Positions 1 through 21,390 of a stretch of 64,000 nt of DNA are shown here, piece by piece (the stretch's first letter is position 1; every line of letters starts with the position of its first letter). The DNA lies in the NCBI RefSeq assembly GCF_000002985.6, contig NC_003279.8, forward strand, positions 10,044,001-10,108,000. Direction: 5' to 3'. The position numbers were made by a program, and so were the translations under genes. Under the pieces are notes generated by a model, which worked only from the letters and a program-made list of their open reading frames with translations, was not told the origin of the DNA and ran no database searches. Origin of the DNA: Caenorhabditis elegans (taxonomy: Eukaryota > Nematoda > Chromadorea > Rhabditida > Rhabditidae).

Positions 1-22
1 ACGCTCAAATTCGATTTGACAG

Positions 23-1968
23 GTTGAGGAGGCTGCCGAGTACATTGAGCTCTTCAAGACAACACAGAAGAAGGAAATCACGATCAAGTAGGTTTCTCTT
101 TTTTTTGGAAGTCTTCTATCCCTCTGTTTCTCACTACCGAAATCGGAAATTACACGCCTTTTCTCCGAATCTCGCCATTTTCAATAGTTTTTTCGTTTGG
201 CGACTCGATCAAGCGAGCCCTCGTCTTTTGTTCAAAAAAGACGACATCATTTGTGAGGCATGATGAAGCTCATGATGAGACTCCAGGCGGACGGACACAA
301 AGTTTTGACGCCTTAATTTTTATTCCCAAAAAAACAGTAGGCGGAGCCCCAGGGATGAAAGTGTAATATTTGAGAAGATGTCGATGGGGAATGCCAAGCT
401 CCGAACTAGAAAAAAAAAGAAAAGCAGATGATAAATGTTTGGAGAAACTGCTGCTAGAATGAACACATACAACAACACACAAGTCGGCAGAAAAAAAAGA
501 AAAGAAAAGTAGAAGATGTAAAAAAAAAGAAATGACGGAAGTTAGAACAGAGCATAAATACACATCTGTTCTGCATATTGTTTCACTCGACAACTTTTTA
601 CTTTTTGCAAAAGAATGGGACGGAATACGATTTTTTCGGAGGTTCTTCGAAATATTTAATGTTTAGTAAAAATTAATCTTATTTGAAAAGATGAAAATGA
701 CCGGAAAAGTGTTTATAAAAGTTTTTTTGTTTTTTTGTCCAAAAAACCTTTAAAAACTAGAAAAAACAGCCCTGGTGGCCTATATTTTATGTGTCGATTT
801 ACGCAACTCGTGTAGTCTGCGAGAAGAAATTAGCTTTTTTTCGGACGATTTTACGATCCGAAATCAATAATTTTAGCTTTAGCAAAATACTGTTACTGTT
901 CCTCTACAAAAAATGAACACTTCTCCTCGAGGAGTACACACGCTGCGTAAATCAACACAGTGTAAAATGCTCACAAACTTCCAAAAAAGAGATGGCTAAA
1001 ATTTTCGAAAATCTGTGCGACTTTTTGTTTATTTTATGATGAGACCTAGGACCACAAGTAAAAATTTGACTGAGCAGCAAATGAGCATTCTACCAGCGCT
1101 TATCCTTCGTCACACCCATCTGGCCGTCCTTTTATTATTTTCAACAAACGTTTTCTGTGTTATGTACGTTGGGAGAGCAACAGCAATTTGTGGGCGAAGG
1201 AAGCACTTTGGGATAATTTTATGGGTTTTGTAGACCCCGAGTAGAAAGAAAACTAGAAAAGTGATGAACAATTGGGAGAATTTTCGGAAAGAAAAGGAAG
1301 GGTTAAGAATAGCTGACACAAATTGTGTAGAAAATTGAATTTGCAATAAGTTTGAGTTGTCGAAAAAAATTAACTAAAAAGTATAGTATTTCCTCCAGAG
1401 TAGAAACAAAAAAACTTTCGTTTCGTTAGATAGCTCGTAAAATAAAACCAAAATCGTTAACGTTACAGTACTTCAAAGTCTTATACGCTCTCAGCGTAGC
1501 TGGTCTCGAAGCGATTACCTCCGAAATTATTTTTACTCTGAGAAATAACAAAATTAATAAAAATTAATTTTCAGAAAAAAGGCGATTGACGATGGAGGGG
1601 ACAGTTCGATGAGTGATGAACGCCGACGAAATCGAGAAGCTGCCATTGGATTTCTGACCGCGGCTAGAAGTATCACAAAAACAGATGCGGATCGGTAAGA
1701 GAACAACAAAACACAAGTGAAATTTTATCCTAAAAATCAGTTGAAGATACCTTAAGGTACCTTGTCATGACTCATAATTGAACAAGATTACTTGGATATA
1801 GTTTTGAAATTTTCTGTTTGGTAATTTTAACCTAGTTATTGTGTTCTCTTATTGTACTTTCTGTTAAAATAAATAAAGTTAGACTAATTTAAATAAGCAT
1901 CTTAGGAATTCAGTTTCCTGAAAATTTGTAGTGTCTTAAAAAATAATAATGCAAACGCGCTCCACGAA

Positions 1969-2004
<36 letters not shown>

Positions 2005-2170
2005 AACAATATTTTTTCTTTTCAGTCTTCTATTCCATTTCGGCACTCTTCAAGCAATTTCAACAGCTTCCGAAACATCAATTTCTGCATGTCCTGGTGT
2101 CGGACCAATCAAAGCTAAAAATTTACACTCTTTTCTTCATGCAATTATTTCACCTAACGAGCAGGATTAA
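23..2170 (+). CDS. ercc-1: ERCC1-type DNA excision repair protein, 3' part only
   Basis: This is the C-terminal part of the XPF partner subunit, which makes the 5' incision in nucleotide excision repair and also acts in crosslink repair, in the nucleus. Exons seen are 23-87, 1576-1694 and 2026-2170 (stop TAA 2168-2170); the gene begins before the window. The spliced product reads in one frame. It begins EEAAEYIELFKTTQKK, then the ERCC1 landmark SITKTDADRLLFHFGTL (human NKTDSQTLLTTFGSL), then the second helix-hairpin-helix ACPGVGPIKAKNLHSFLHA near the end. The tandem HhH2 region mediates XPF dimerisation and DNA binding in the family. The 1.5-kb intron 88-1575 holds a fold-back repeat, and a CT repeat sits at the acceptor of the last intron. 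It is the upstream gene of a likely three-gene operon. Identification is strong; the upstream exons are outside the window. Confidence 0.92.
88..1575 (+). other. Long intron of ercc-1
   Basis: This 1,488-bp intron has donor GTAGGT and acceptor TTTTCAG. Apart from the fold-back at 791-959 and a degenerate piece of the larger fold-back family around 1460-1515 (GGTCTCGAAGCG), I see no supported gene. Open frames on both strands here are AT-rich chance frames. Confidence 0.6.
791..959. repeat. Fold-back (inverted) repeat, CTCCTCGAGGAG family
   Basis: The left arm starts near 791 (GTGTCGATTTACGCAACTCG). It is matched imperfectly by the reverse complement of the right arm ending near 959 (CTGCGTAAATCAACAC). 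Arms are about 40 bp around a roughly 90-bp loop. The right arm contains CTCCTCGAGGAGTACAC, a motif that recurs at 44.9-45.07 kb, so this appears to be a dispersed short palindromic element. Confidence 0.6.
1970..2003 (+). repeat. CT dinucleotide repeat
   Basis: About 17 CT units lie 22 bp before the 3' splice site of the last ercc-1 exon. Pyrimidine runs are normal near acceptors, but a pure microsatellite here may vary in length between strains. Confidence 0.9.
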
Positions 2171-2265
2171 TCGATATTCTTTCAAAGTTTGAATGTGACG
2201 AGTTGTATATTTACTTGAATTTCGTAATTGTCATCATCTTCCCTGTGAATCAAACTCACCTGGTA

Positions 2266-2441
2266 AATAAAAATCAAAGATCACATTAATCGTTTTCTCT
2301 TTTTCTCTTTATTTTCATATCTATTGTAATCTTTCAAACGTTATCAATTCCAGTTATCTTCAAAAAATTGTCTCATTATTCGTCTTTTTGTTTCACATTA
2401 TCTCAATGGTTCAATCGATTTCTTGTTCAATCGATTTTCAG
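2266..2441 (+). promoter_or_regulatory. Operon junction ercc-1 / nubp-1: poly(A) signal and trans-splice acceptors
   Basis: AATAAA at 2266-2271 lies 96 bp after the ercc-1 stop. T-rich acceptors ending CAG occur at 2351-2353 and at 2439-2441, the latter only 8 bp before the nubp-1 ATG. The 80-170 bp spacing from poly(A) signal to acceptor is what nematode operons with SL2 trans-splicing show. That SL2 is used is inferred. Confidence 0.55.
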
Positions 2442-2449
2442 AAAAAAAA

Positions 2450-3875
2450 ATGTCTGACGTACCTGACGACGCTAACGCCGGATGCCCGGGAACTGGAAGT
2501 GCCGGAGCTGGTAAGGCTTCAGGATGTGCTGGATGTCCAAATCAGGGGTCTTGTGCTACTGGTCAAGGACCACCACCAGACGCAGATGTGCCGAAGATTC
2601 AGGATAGGTTCAGCAGAATTAAGCATAAGGTTAGTCTTTACTATCAAATATTCTTCAGCTGTTAAATTCTTTTACAGATTCTGATTCTCAGTGGAAAAGG
2701 AGGAGTCGGTAAAAGTACTCTCACATCGAATCTTGCTCGAGCCCTTGCCTCTGATCCATCAAAACAAGTTGCAATTCTTGACGTGGACATTTGTGGACCA
2801 TCTCAACCAAGAATGATGGGAGTTGAGGACGAGGAAGTTCATAACAGTGCAGATGGATGGACTCCTGTCGGAATTCAGCCAAATCTGACCCTGATGAGCA
2901 TTGCTTTCTTGCTCGGTGACAAGAACGATGCTGTGATTTGGCGTGGAGCTCGCAAGAACGGAATGATCAAGCAATTTCTGAAAGACGTCGATTGGGGAGA
3001 GGTTGATTATTTGCTGATTGATACACCTCCAGGAACATCTGATGAACATATTTCTCTTGTTCAATTCTTATTGCAAGCAGGTCCATTGGATGGTGCATTG
3101 ATTGTCAGTACTCCGCAAGAAGTTTCATTGCTTGATGTCAGAAAAGAGGCGAGTTTAAATTTGAAACTTTCCCTGAAAAAGAGTTTTCAGAATAAATTTT
3201 TGATACTCACTGTCAGTTATTACACATACGCGAAGTTTTTGCAAGTTTAACGCCAAATATACGGTACCCGGTCTCAACACGAAAAATTTGTTGTAATATT
3301 CGAAAAGTGTGCGCCTTTAAAAAGTACTGTAATTTAAAACTTTCGTTGCTTCGGAATTTCCATAATTTTTTTCCAATTTACTTGCATTTTTTTATAACAA
3401 AAATTCCGAAGCAGCGAGAAATTGAAATTACAGTACTTCTTAAAGGCACACACCAGTTTTTATTTAACGAACAGTTTTCGTGTTGAGACCGAGTACTGTA
3501 TTTTTGGAGAAAAAATCGCAAAACTTCGCGTCTTTGTATTAGTTGATTTCATCTTCAGAATTATGATAAACAATTTATTTTCAGGTCAGCTTCTGCGTCA
3601 AGACTAAAGTCCCGATTCTTGGTGTTGTTGAGAACATGGCTCGTTTCGTATGCCCCAACTGTGCTCATACAACTCTCCTCTTCCCAACATCCACCGGCGG
3701 AGCTGAGCAAATGTGCAAAGATTCGAATCTTGAGCTTCTAGCTCAACTCCCATTGGAACCAGCACTTGCAAAAGCTCTTGACAATGGAGAAGACTTTTTC
3801 GAGACAAATCCAGATTCAACGCTGGCAAAATCGTTTTTGGATCTTGCTGAGAAAGTTAAGGCAAAGCTTGTTTAA
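2450..3875 (+). CDS. nubp-1: NUBP1/Nbp35-type cytosolic Fe-S cluster assembly ATPase
   Basis: This is a P-loop scaffold that assembles 4Fe-4S clusters for cytosolic and nuclear proteins (CIA pathway). Exons 2450-2629, 2678-3148 and 3585-3875 give 313 aa. The N-terminal cysteines C12, C26, C29 and C35 form the ferredoxin-like cluster site of Nbp35/NUBP1, which separates it from NUBP2/Cfd1. The deviant Walker A is GKGGVGKS (66-73), followed by the switch DVDICGPS and the [16 protein letters not shown] block. The CPNC motif at 240-243 is the bridging cluster site at the dimer interface. The ATG is the first after the acceptor at 2441 and fits the family start. Intron 2 (3149-3584) must use a GC donor (AAAAGAG|GCGAGT) to keep the conserved VRKE-VSFC junction in frame, and it carries a fold-back repeat. 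All expected residues are present. Confidence 0.96.
3257..3502. repeat. Fold-back repeat copy 1 (GGTCTCAACACGA family) in nubp-1 intron 2
   Basis: The left arm (ATACGGTACCCGGTCTCAAC, then GTGTGCGCCTTTAAAAAGTA) is mirrored by the right arm ending GTTGAGACCGAGTACTGTAT. The two arms of roughly 100 bp flank a short AT-rich centre with TTGCTTCGGAATTTCC and its complement. The same family recurs at about 4.54, 6.24, 7.16 and 63.02 kb. No coding capacity is seen. Confidence 0.85.
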
Positions 3876-3959
3876 ATTTTCGTATGTTGCATTGTTGATT
3901 ACTTCTTTTCCTCCAGGATTCCTAATTTGTTTCCATGTTGTGAGTTTTAGATCATCAAA

Positions 3960-4056
3960 AATAAATGTTAAATGTTTTCCTCATAATGTTTGAACATTTA
4001 AAAAGCGATTCTTGAATTCATCAATATTTCAGAGCTATTGTTTTATTTAAAGGAAA
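3960..4056 (+). promoter_or_regulatory. Operon junction nubp-1 / 3-oxoacyl-ACP synthase
   Basis: AATAAA at 3960-3965 lies 85 bp after the nubp-1 stop. A trans-splice-like acceptor AATATTTCAG ends at 4032, 67 bp beyond the signal, and the next gene's first ATG is at 4057. This is the classic geometry of a C. elegans SL2 junction. Confidence 0.65.
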
Positions 4057-6686
4057 ATGAAATTAAAAATAAATAAAAATTTTGAGATGCACCGTGTTGT
4101 TATAACAGGGATGGGTGCAATTTCACCATTCGGTGTTACCGTTAATGCACTACGAAACGGTTTGAACGAGGGAAGAAGTGGCTTGAAATACGATGAAATT
4201 CTCAAATTTGTCGTCGGTGCAGTTCCTGGAGAACGGGTGGAAGATCGGTGGAGCACTGGACAACAAAGAGAAATGAGTAAAGCGAGCATGTTCGTGTTAG
4301 CTGCATCAGAAGAAGCATTGAAACAGGCAAAAGCTGAAGATGTCGATCACAATGAAACATTAGTTAATATTGGAACATGTATGTCAGATCTAGAACATAT
4401 TGGAGAAACTGCACAAAAAGTGTCGGAAGGACAATCGAGAAGGGTGTCACCATACTTTGTTCCGCGAATTTTGAATAATCTTCCAGCTGGATATGTTGCA
4501 ATGAAGTTCGTTTTTAATAACGCGATATTTTGCGATTTTCGCTCCAAGGCCTCGACACGACAAATTTATGTTCACTGCGAAAAGACACGCGCGCCTTAAA
4601 GGGGTACTGTAGTTAAAGTCTCTAGTTGCTGCAAAATTTTAATTGAATTTCATAGTTTTTCAATTCAACTAGAATATTTATTTTTAAATTAACTATATTT
4701 TAAAAAAATATGAAAAATAAATAAAAATTCTGTAATCTTAAATTTTTTTAAAAATTTCGGAAATTTGGTAAATTCTCAACTTCCGGAATACTAAAAAAAA
4801 TTTTTTTTTTTTATTAAGTTTTTATAATTTTGTTGTTTTTTTTAGTTTTCATGAAAAAAATTGAAGTTTACAGTAATCTTCAGTAAAATGCTCACACATT
4901 TTTGTATTTAACTAAAATTTGGTCGTGTTGAGACCGGGTATCGCATTTTTGGCTTGAAAAGCTCAAAATTTTGCGACCGGGCGCTACTAAATTTTTAATT
5001 GTTTTCTTTTCCAAAAACCAATGTAAAGTTCAATCCTAAACTCTAACATTTCAGATATAAAATGCGTGGAGGAGTAGAATCAACATCAACTGCATGTGCC
5101 ACTGGACTTCATTGCATTGGAAACTCATTTCGATCTATTCGATACGGAGATTCTCGACGAGCTCTGGCAGGAGCTGTAGAATGTGCTCTCAATCCAATTG
5201 CTCTAGCTGGTTTTGATAGAATGAGAGCATTGGCAAGAGGTGATCAACCAAATATTAGTAGACCTTTCGATAAGAAAAGAGCTGGATTTGTAATGAGTGA
5301 AGGTGTTGGATTAGTATTTATGGAACGACTAGAAGATGCACAGGCACGTGGAGCACAGATTTTAGCTGAAGTTGTTGGATATGGAATATCATCTGATTGT
5401 TATCATATTTCTACACCTGATCCATCTGCAATTGGTGCAGTTCTTTCAATGAACAGAGCGATAGGAAATGCACATTTGGAGCCGAAAGATATTGGGTTTG
5501 TTTTTTTATTTTCCAAAATAACAGCGTTACTGAAGTTACTGAGTTTTTAAAAATTGGAAAAAAACTAAATTTTTAAATTTTAGATAGTTTTGAAATCGAA
5601 AAAAATTTTAAAAAATGTTATTGCAAAACTATTTTTCTTTTGAAAATCATGAAAACTGAAATATTTCAATTAAAAAATCAAAAAATATTACAATTTCAAA
5701 TTTTGGATAGTTTTAAAATTAAAAAAAAAGTTTTGAAAAACATATCATTGCAAAACGATATTGTTTTTTTTTTGAAAATCGTATTTACTGAAATATTCCA
5801 ATTAAAACAAAATCGAAAAAAATTAATTACACGAATAAAATCATGTAAATAAAAATAAAAGAAAAGATCGAAAAACTGAAATTGATAACTTCGATATATT
5901 AAAAAAATGTCTTGATTGATTTTGAAAACCAAAACATATCGAAAATTAAATTTTTCAACAAAAAAAATCGAAATATATTGCCTCTCATATTCCAGATATG
6001 TAAATGCTCATGCAACATCAACACCAAATGGGGATAGTGTAGAAGCAGAAGCTGTACGACAAGTATTTCCAGAACAAAATATTGCAGTGAGCAGTGTCAA
6101 AGGACATATTGGACATCTTCTTGGTGCAGCTGGATCAGTTGAAGCAATTGCAACGATTTTTGCAATGAATGATGATGTTTTACCAGCGAATCGAAATTTA
6201 GAAGAAACTGATGTATGGTTACTGTATCACCCAGACGCCAAAAATACAGTACATGGTCTCGAAACGATTTTTTGTAAAATACGCAGTTAAAGAGTACGGT
6301 AATTTCAAAATTATGTTGCTTTGTAATTTTCCAATAGTTTTTCGTAAAGGAATGATATTTATTTATCAAATAAAGAAAATAAAATCAGAAAAACTATGAA
6401 AAGTCCACATCACTGAAAGTTTGAAATTACAGTACTCTTTAAAGGCTCACACCAATTTGTATTTAACAAAAAATTGTCGTGCCGAGACCTTGTACCGTAA
6501 TATTTAGCGTCATGGGAATTTGAGCTTTTTTTTCAAATGTGTTTTTTTCAGGAAGGAAATGGATTGAATCTTCTCCGCGAAAATCAAAAATGGTCTGATG
6601 TTTCCGGAAATAAATCGCGAATCTCAATTTGTAATTCATTTGGATTCGGTGCCACAAATGCTAGTCTTATTTTGAAACAGTTTTGA
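4057..6686 (+). CDS. 3-oxoacyl-[ACP] synthase, mitochondrial KAS II type (OXSM ortholog)
   Basis: This enzyme catalyses the Claisen condensation of malonyl-ACP with an acyl-ACP in mitochondrial type II fatty acid synthesis, which supplies the lipoate precursor. Exons 4057-4505, 5055-5495, 5996-6212 and 6552-6686 give 413 aa. The product opens with VVITGMGAISPFG, has the nucleophile in STACATGLHC (C164), HATSTP (H302) and VKGHIGHLLGAAG (K332, H337), and ends with NSFGFGATNASL. This is the complete Cys-His-His-Lys set with spacing like bacterial FabF. The first in-frame ATG (4057) is used; M11 just before HRVVITGMG is an alternative. The 10 extra residues (KLKINKNFE) are only a weak candidate for a mitochondrial presequence. 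Introns 1 and 3 each contain a fold-back repeat. It is the last gene of the likely operon; I believe it is C. elegans F10G8.9, from memory. Confidence 0.93.
4535..4960. repeat. Fold-back repeat copy 2 in KAS intron 1
   Basis: The left arm includes CTCGACACGACAAATTTATG and CGCGCCTTAAAGGGGTACTG. The right arm includes GCTCACACATTTTTGTATTT and GGTCGTGTTGAGACCGGGTA. The arms are more diverged and the central AT-rich part longer than in copy 1. The element is wholly intronic. Confidence 0.75.
5496..5995 (+). other. AT-rich intron 2 of the KAS gene
   Basis: This 500-bp intron contains two or three degenerate direct repeats of a roughly 75-bp AT-rich unit (each with TGAAAATC..TACTGAAATATT and CAATTAAAA, around 5640-5810). 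No gene is seen. Confidence 0.5.
6222..6512. repeat. Fold-back repeat copy 3 in KAS intron 3
   Basis: The left arm GCCAAAAATACAGTACATGG, GTCTCGAAACG, AGAGTACGGTAATTTCAAA is mirrored by the right arm TTGAAATTACAGTACTCTTT, AAAGGCTCACACC, GTCGTGCCGAGACC. It is the same family as the copies at 3.26, 4.54, 7.16 and 63.02 kb. Confidence 0.8.
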
Positions 6687-6947
6687 AAAATGTATAAAAA
6701 AGAATTTATAATTTGTACTCGATCGTTTCATATGAGCACCAGACATACAAACATTTTCTAGAAACAAGTAGAACAATTGAAAAATTATAAGAAAAGAAGA
6801 AAATACACGAATATCACAGATAAATTATGGTTAGCCGGAGTGAGAGCGAATTCAAATATTAGTAATTGACTACAACAAAGGATGGGGAAGAAACACGATT
6901 TGATCGAATAAAACTTAAAATTGGGTTAGGAAACAACTAAAAGACAT
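6687..6947. promoter_or_regulatory. Convergent 3' UTR region of the KAS and M-RIP genes
   Basis: The two stop codons face each other 261 bp apart. On + there is TATAAA just after the KAS stop and AATAAA at about 6906. On - the only near-consensus signal is TATAAA (complement of TTTATA, about 6700). The 3' UTRs probably abut or overlap, which could produce sense-antisense pairing. Confidence 0.4.
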
Positions 6948-18026
<11,079 letters not shown>

Positions 18027-20003
18027 CTGAAATTTACATTTTTGTTATTGACTTTGTTTGAGTGTTAAAACGGAAAGGAAGAAAATAAAGAAACATGTGG
18101 GAAAATATTGAAAAGTTGAGAAAACAAACTTGAATTTTCAATAGAAATATTTTAAAAGAGTCATTGGTCAGCTAAGACTTTTTGAAATAGAGTAGTTCAC
18201 ATTATGAGATATGCTTTTCCTCAGTTTATAGATTTCTTCTCCCTTTCTGACCGCAATTTAGTGTTCAATTGGTGTCCCGTGTCCCCGTGTCCAGTCGAGC
18301 CGTTTCACTCTCACTGACGAAAGATTTACGAGCCACTTTTACTATTTTATTGAGAAACTGGGAAAATATGGAACTTAAATGACCAGGTGAAAGAGTATTC
18401 AGAAAATATTAGTATCATTTTTTTCTTGAAATTTTTGGTAATGTACTTTGGGGAAGTAGGATGATGAGAGTGTGAAATTGTGTAAATTAAAACTTCTAAA
18501 ATTTGTCTTTTTCATTGAAAAATTTTTTTTTGCAATTTCTACAATAAAAATCCTGATTTTGAAACAATATTCCGCGGAAAATAAATGTTTCGAAGTGAAA
18601 CCGATTTAGGACCAATTAAAAAATTCTGCAAAATGTATCATCATTCCAAAAAGTTTAATTATATAAAAAAAAATCCAACAAAACTGTGTTGCTTTACAGT
18701 AATCATTTTGCCCAGCAATTTGAAATTAATTCAGTTACTAAAAAAAGTTTAGAATTTAAATGAAATTTCTGAAAGAAAACAACATTTTTAAATTGTTTCA
18801 TAGTCATAGTCGATCATTTGAATTTAATTTATTATTTTTAACAACATGTTTTTGATAAAAATAACTTTTAAAAAGTTCCTCGCAGGTTACTGTAGTTGTA
18901 GCGAAAGCATTTTATATTTTTTGAAACTAAATGAATTTTTTGAGTTTTAAATTTTATTACTTCTCGTTTCAATGAATTGGATCTGATAAAAATTACCAAG
19001 ACAGAAAAAAAACGGTTCTCGAAAAATGAGAAAAAGGGTAAGTGATTGGTTTGAGAGAAACAACTGATAACAAAACCAATTGTTTTCTTATCAGTTTTAT
19101 CGATATTTCTTTTCATTAACAAAAAAGCTAATAATTGTTTCTTGGCCAACCGGAAAGAAGAAAAGGCTACAGAAACATGGAAATAATCAAAAAATTGAAA
19201 AACAGTAGGAAGAGAGAAAAAACGTATTTTTCGTTCGTTTCTTTATGAGGAACACAAGAAAGAAGAGGAGGAGGGTAGTAGTGGGGGGACCCCGAAACAA
19301 TTAAAGATAGTAGTGATAAGAAGAGAGTGAGAGACACAGATATCAAACAGGCGTTCTTTCTTTCTCTCTCGGACCCCGGGACATGAACACGGAAAACGGA
19401 AAAGTGGGAATAGAGGGAAGTTGGTAGAAGAAGTGCAAGGACCAGTTGGTGATAAGAAAGTGTCATGTGATTGAACCATTTGGGTTTTGAAACTTTTTTT
19501 GACGAGGCTTCATAATAAATGTCAAATTTCCCAAACATTGTCAGAACTGAGAATCTAATTTTTTTTTAATGAAAATAGCATAATCAAACCCCAAACAATC
19601 AAGTAACTTGCCCTGGGAAGATGACTCTCAACCAAAACAGCTTCCACACAAGTACTCACATTCATTGGTGATAAAGAAACCTCGTGAGGCTGTTTTTATG
19701 TTTCGTAACATGAAAACTCCAATGTCTGAGAAATCAAAAACAATGCAAGAAAATGGAATAAAAATTGATGAGTCACGATCAGGAATCGGTAATTCAGAAA
19801 GAATGACTGATTTGGTAGAATAAAAGGAACAAAGATATCAAATTGGATGCGATTGACTTTTTTAGGGCGAACAAATGGGAGTTCATGATGTGGTGGTCAG
19901 GGATAATTAGGTTATTTAACTGATTGATTTGTTTTTTAGTTTTACATTTGGTTTTGCATTCCACTAGAATATAGATCAAGAATTCAGCTTCCTAAACTTC
20001 TTT

Positions 20004-20640
20004 ACAAGGGAAGTCGAAAAACTGAACCCCGGACTTTGGCATGCCATAGTAATTTTTCGATAAAAGAGTGAAAATAATGATCTCTCCAAAAAATTTAGCT
20101 GCCCCGGTCCAGGTTTAGCAAAGTTATGACGTTTTGAAAGTGGCTAGACCACCTTTTTAAAAAAATTTCAAAAATTTCAAAAAAATTGTTTTTTCTGAAA
20201 AGTGGAAAAATATCTGTAAATGATTCAAAACAGCGAAAAACATATGCCATGCAAGTCTTAGCTCATAACTCTCAAGAAAACCCATAAATTAACCTACAAG
20301 AAAAAGTAATTTTTGGAATTTTGTCAAGATATGTAGATCAAGCAATGTGGTTTTTTGTCCGTGGGAAGAAAAAATGTGCATAATATCTGTTTTTCACATT
20401 TTTGGATAAGTTACAATAGTTTTTATCAATTTTTAGAAAAAAAATTTTTTTTTGAAAATTCTAGTTTTTTTTGCTAGGGTGGTCAAGGAATTTTTTTCGG
20501 CACTTTCAAAACGTCATAACTTTGCTAAACCTGGACCGGGGCAGCTAAATTTTTTGGAGAGATCATTTTTTTCACTCTTTTATCAAAAAATTACTATGGC
20601 ATGTCAAAGTCCGGGGTTCAGTTTTTCGACTTCCCTTGTT
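20004..20640. repeat. 637-bp fold-back element with ~150-bp inverted arms
   Basis: The left arm starts ACAAGGGAAGTCGAAAAACT and includes GCTGCCCCGGTCCAGGTTTA. The right arm contains TAAACCTGGACCGGGGCAGC and ends AGTTTTTCGACTTCCCTTGT. The arms are nearly perfect complements over about 150 bp (20004-20150 with 20476-20640), and the middle is AT-rich. No transposase is seen, so it looks like a non-autonomous palindromic DNA element. Confidence 0.9.
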
Positions 20641-20689
20641 AGTTCAATAGCTCGGTTTATTTTTAATATAATAACATAATTTTAACCAC

Positions 20690-20835
20690 AAAAAATCTAG
20701 AAAAAATAAGATATATTTTTTTTGTTAAAAATTATTTGATAAATACAATGACAACCGAGATATGAGCTATCAAAGTTGCGTGAAGTGGATGCACCATGTT
20801 CAAAACGGATCGTTTTTACTTTTTTGGTCCGAGAA
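20690..20835 (+). repeat. Dispersed repeat, copy A
   Basis: This segment, with GAGATATGAGCTATCAAAGT and GGATGCACCATGTTCAAAA, is clearly related to the segment at 22990-23160 in the same orientation. A more decayed match (GAGATATGAGAGACCACAGT) lies near 23266. Confidence 0.6.
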
Positions 20836-21366
20836 ATAAGATTTCAAAGTTATTAACTATTAAAGTTTTTCAAGCCTTACATACAGTTAACTTTGTTAAA
20901 GCCTACGCTCTGAATACTTCTCGAAAACTAAAAATGTATGCAATGTGATCATAGTAAGAGTTGTTGATGGTTGTTGTTATTTAAAATCCGGAAAACAATG
21001 GGAATCCTCTATCCGAACAGGAGATTGGTGTGAGAGGGGGGAGATGGTTGTTTTACGGCCTCCCGCACACAACAATACTGCTGATAAATTATGTATGTTT
21101 CGATGGAAAAGTGATGACGGGGAAGGGAGACGGTTTTTCTGGGGACAAAAAACGAGGGAAACACAGTGGGAAGATGCAAATATAATTATAGACCTTCTTG
21201 TCCCTTTCCCCCATTTATTCTCGACTCTGACTTTTCTGTTTTTTTGTATGCTTATACACTCTTGTACAGTAGTCAGTTGAAAGTGAGAAAAACGAGAAAT
21301 GAAAATGTGAAGATATGAGAAAATGATCGAAAACTTCCGAGTAGTAACAAGTTGCCAAGGATCGAG

Positions 21367-21390
21367 GGAACGAGAGAGAGAGAGAGAGAG
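21367..21390 (+). repeat. GA dinucleotide repeat
   Basis: A short GA microsatellite, about 11 units, in the region without genes. Confidence 0.85.

Noticed and set aside
19608..19823. 71-codon + strand frame
   Set aside because: It starts at TTG, not ATG, with no acceptor or poly(A) signal nearby. The composition is acceptable but the support is too thin.
20945..21280. 111-codon + strand frame and the matching - strand frame
   Set aside because: Both strands are open by chance and there is no splice context. The C-terminal part is pyrimidine-rich.
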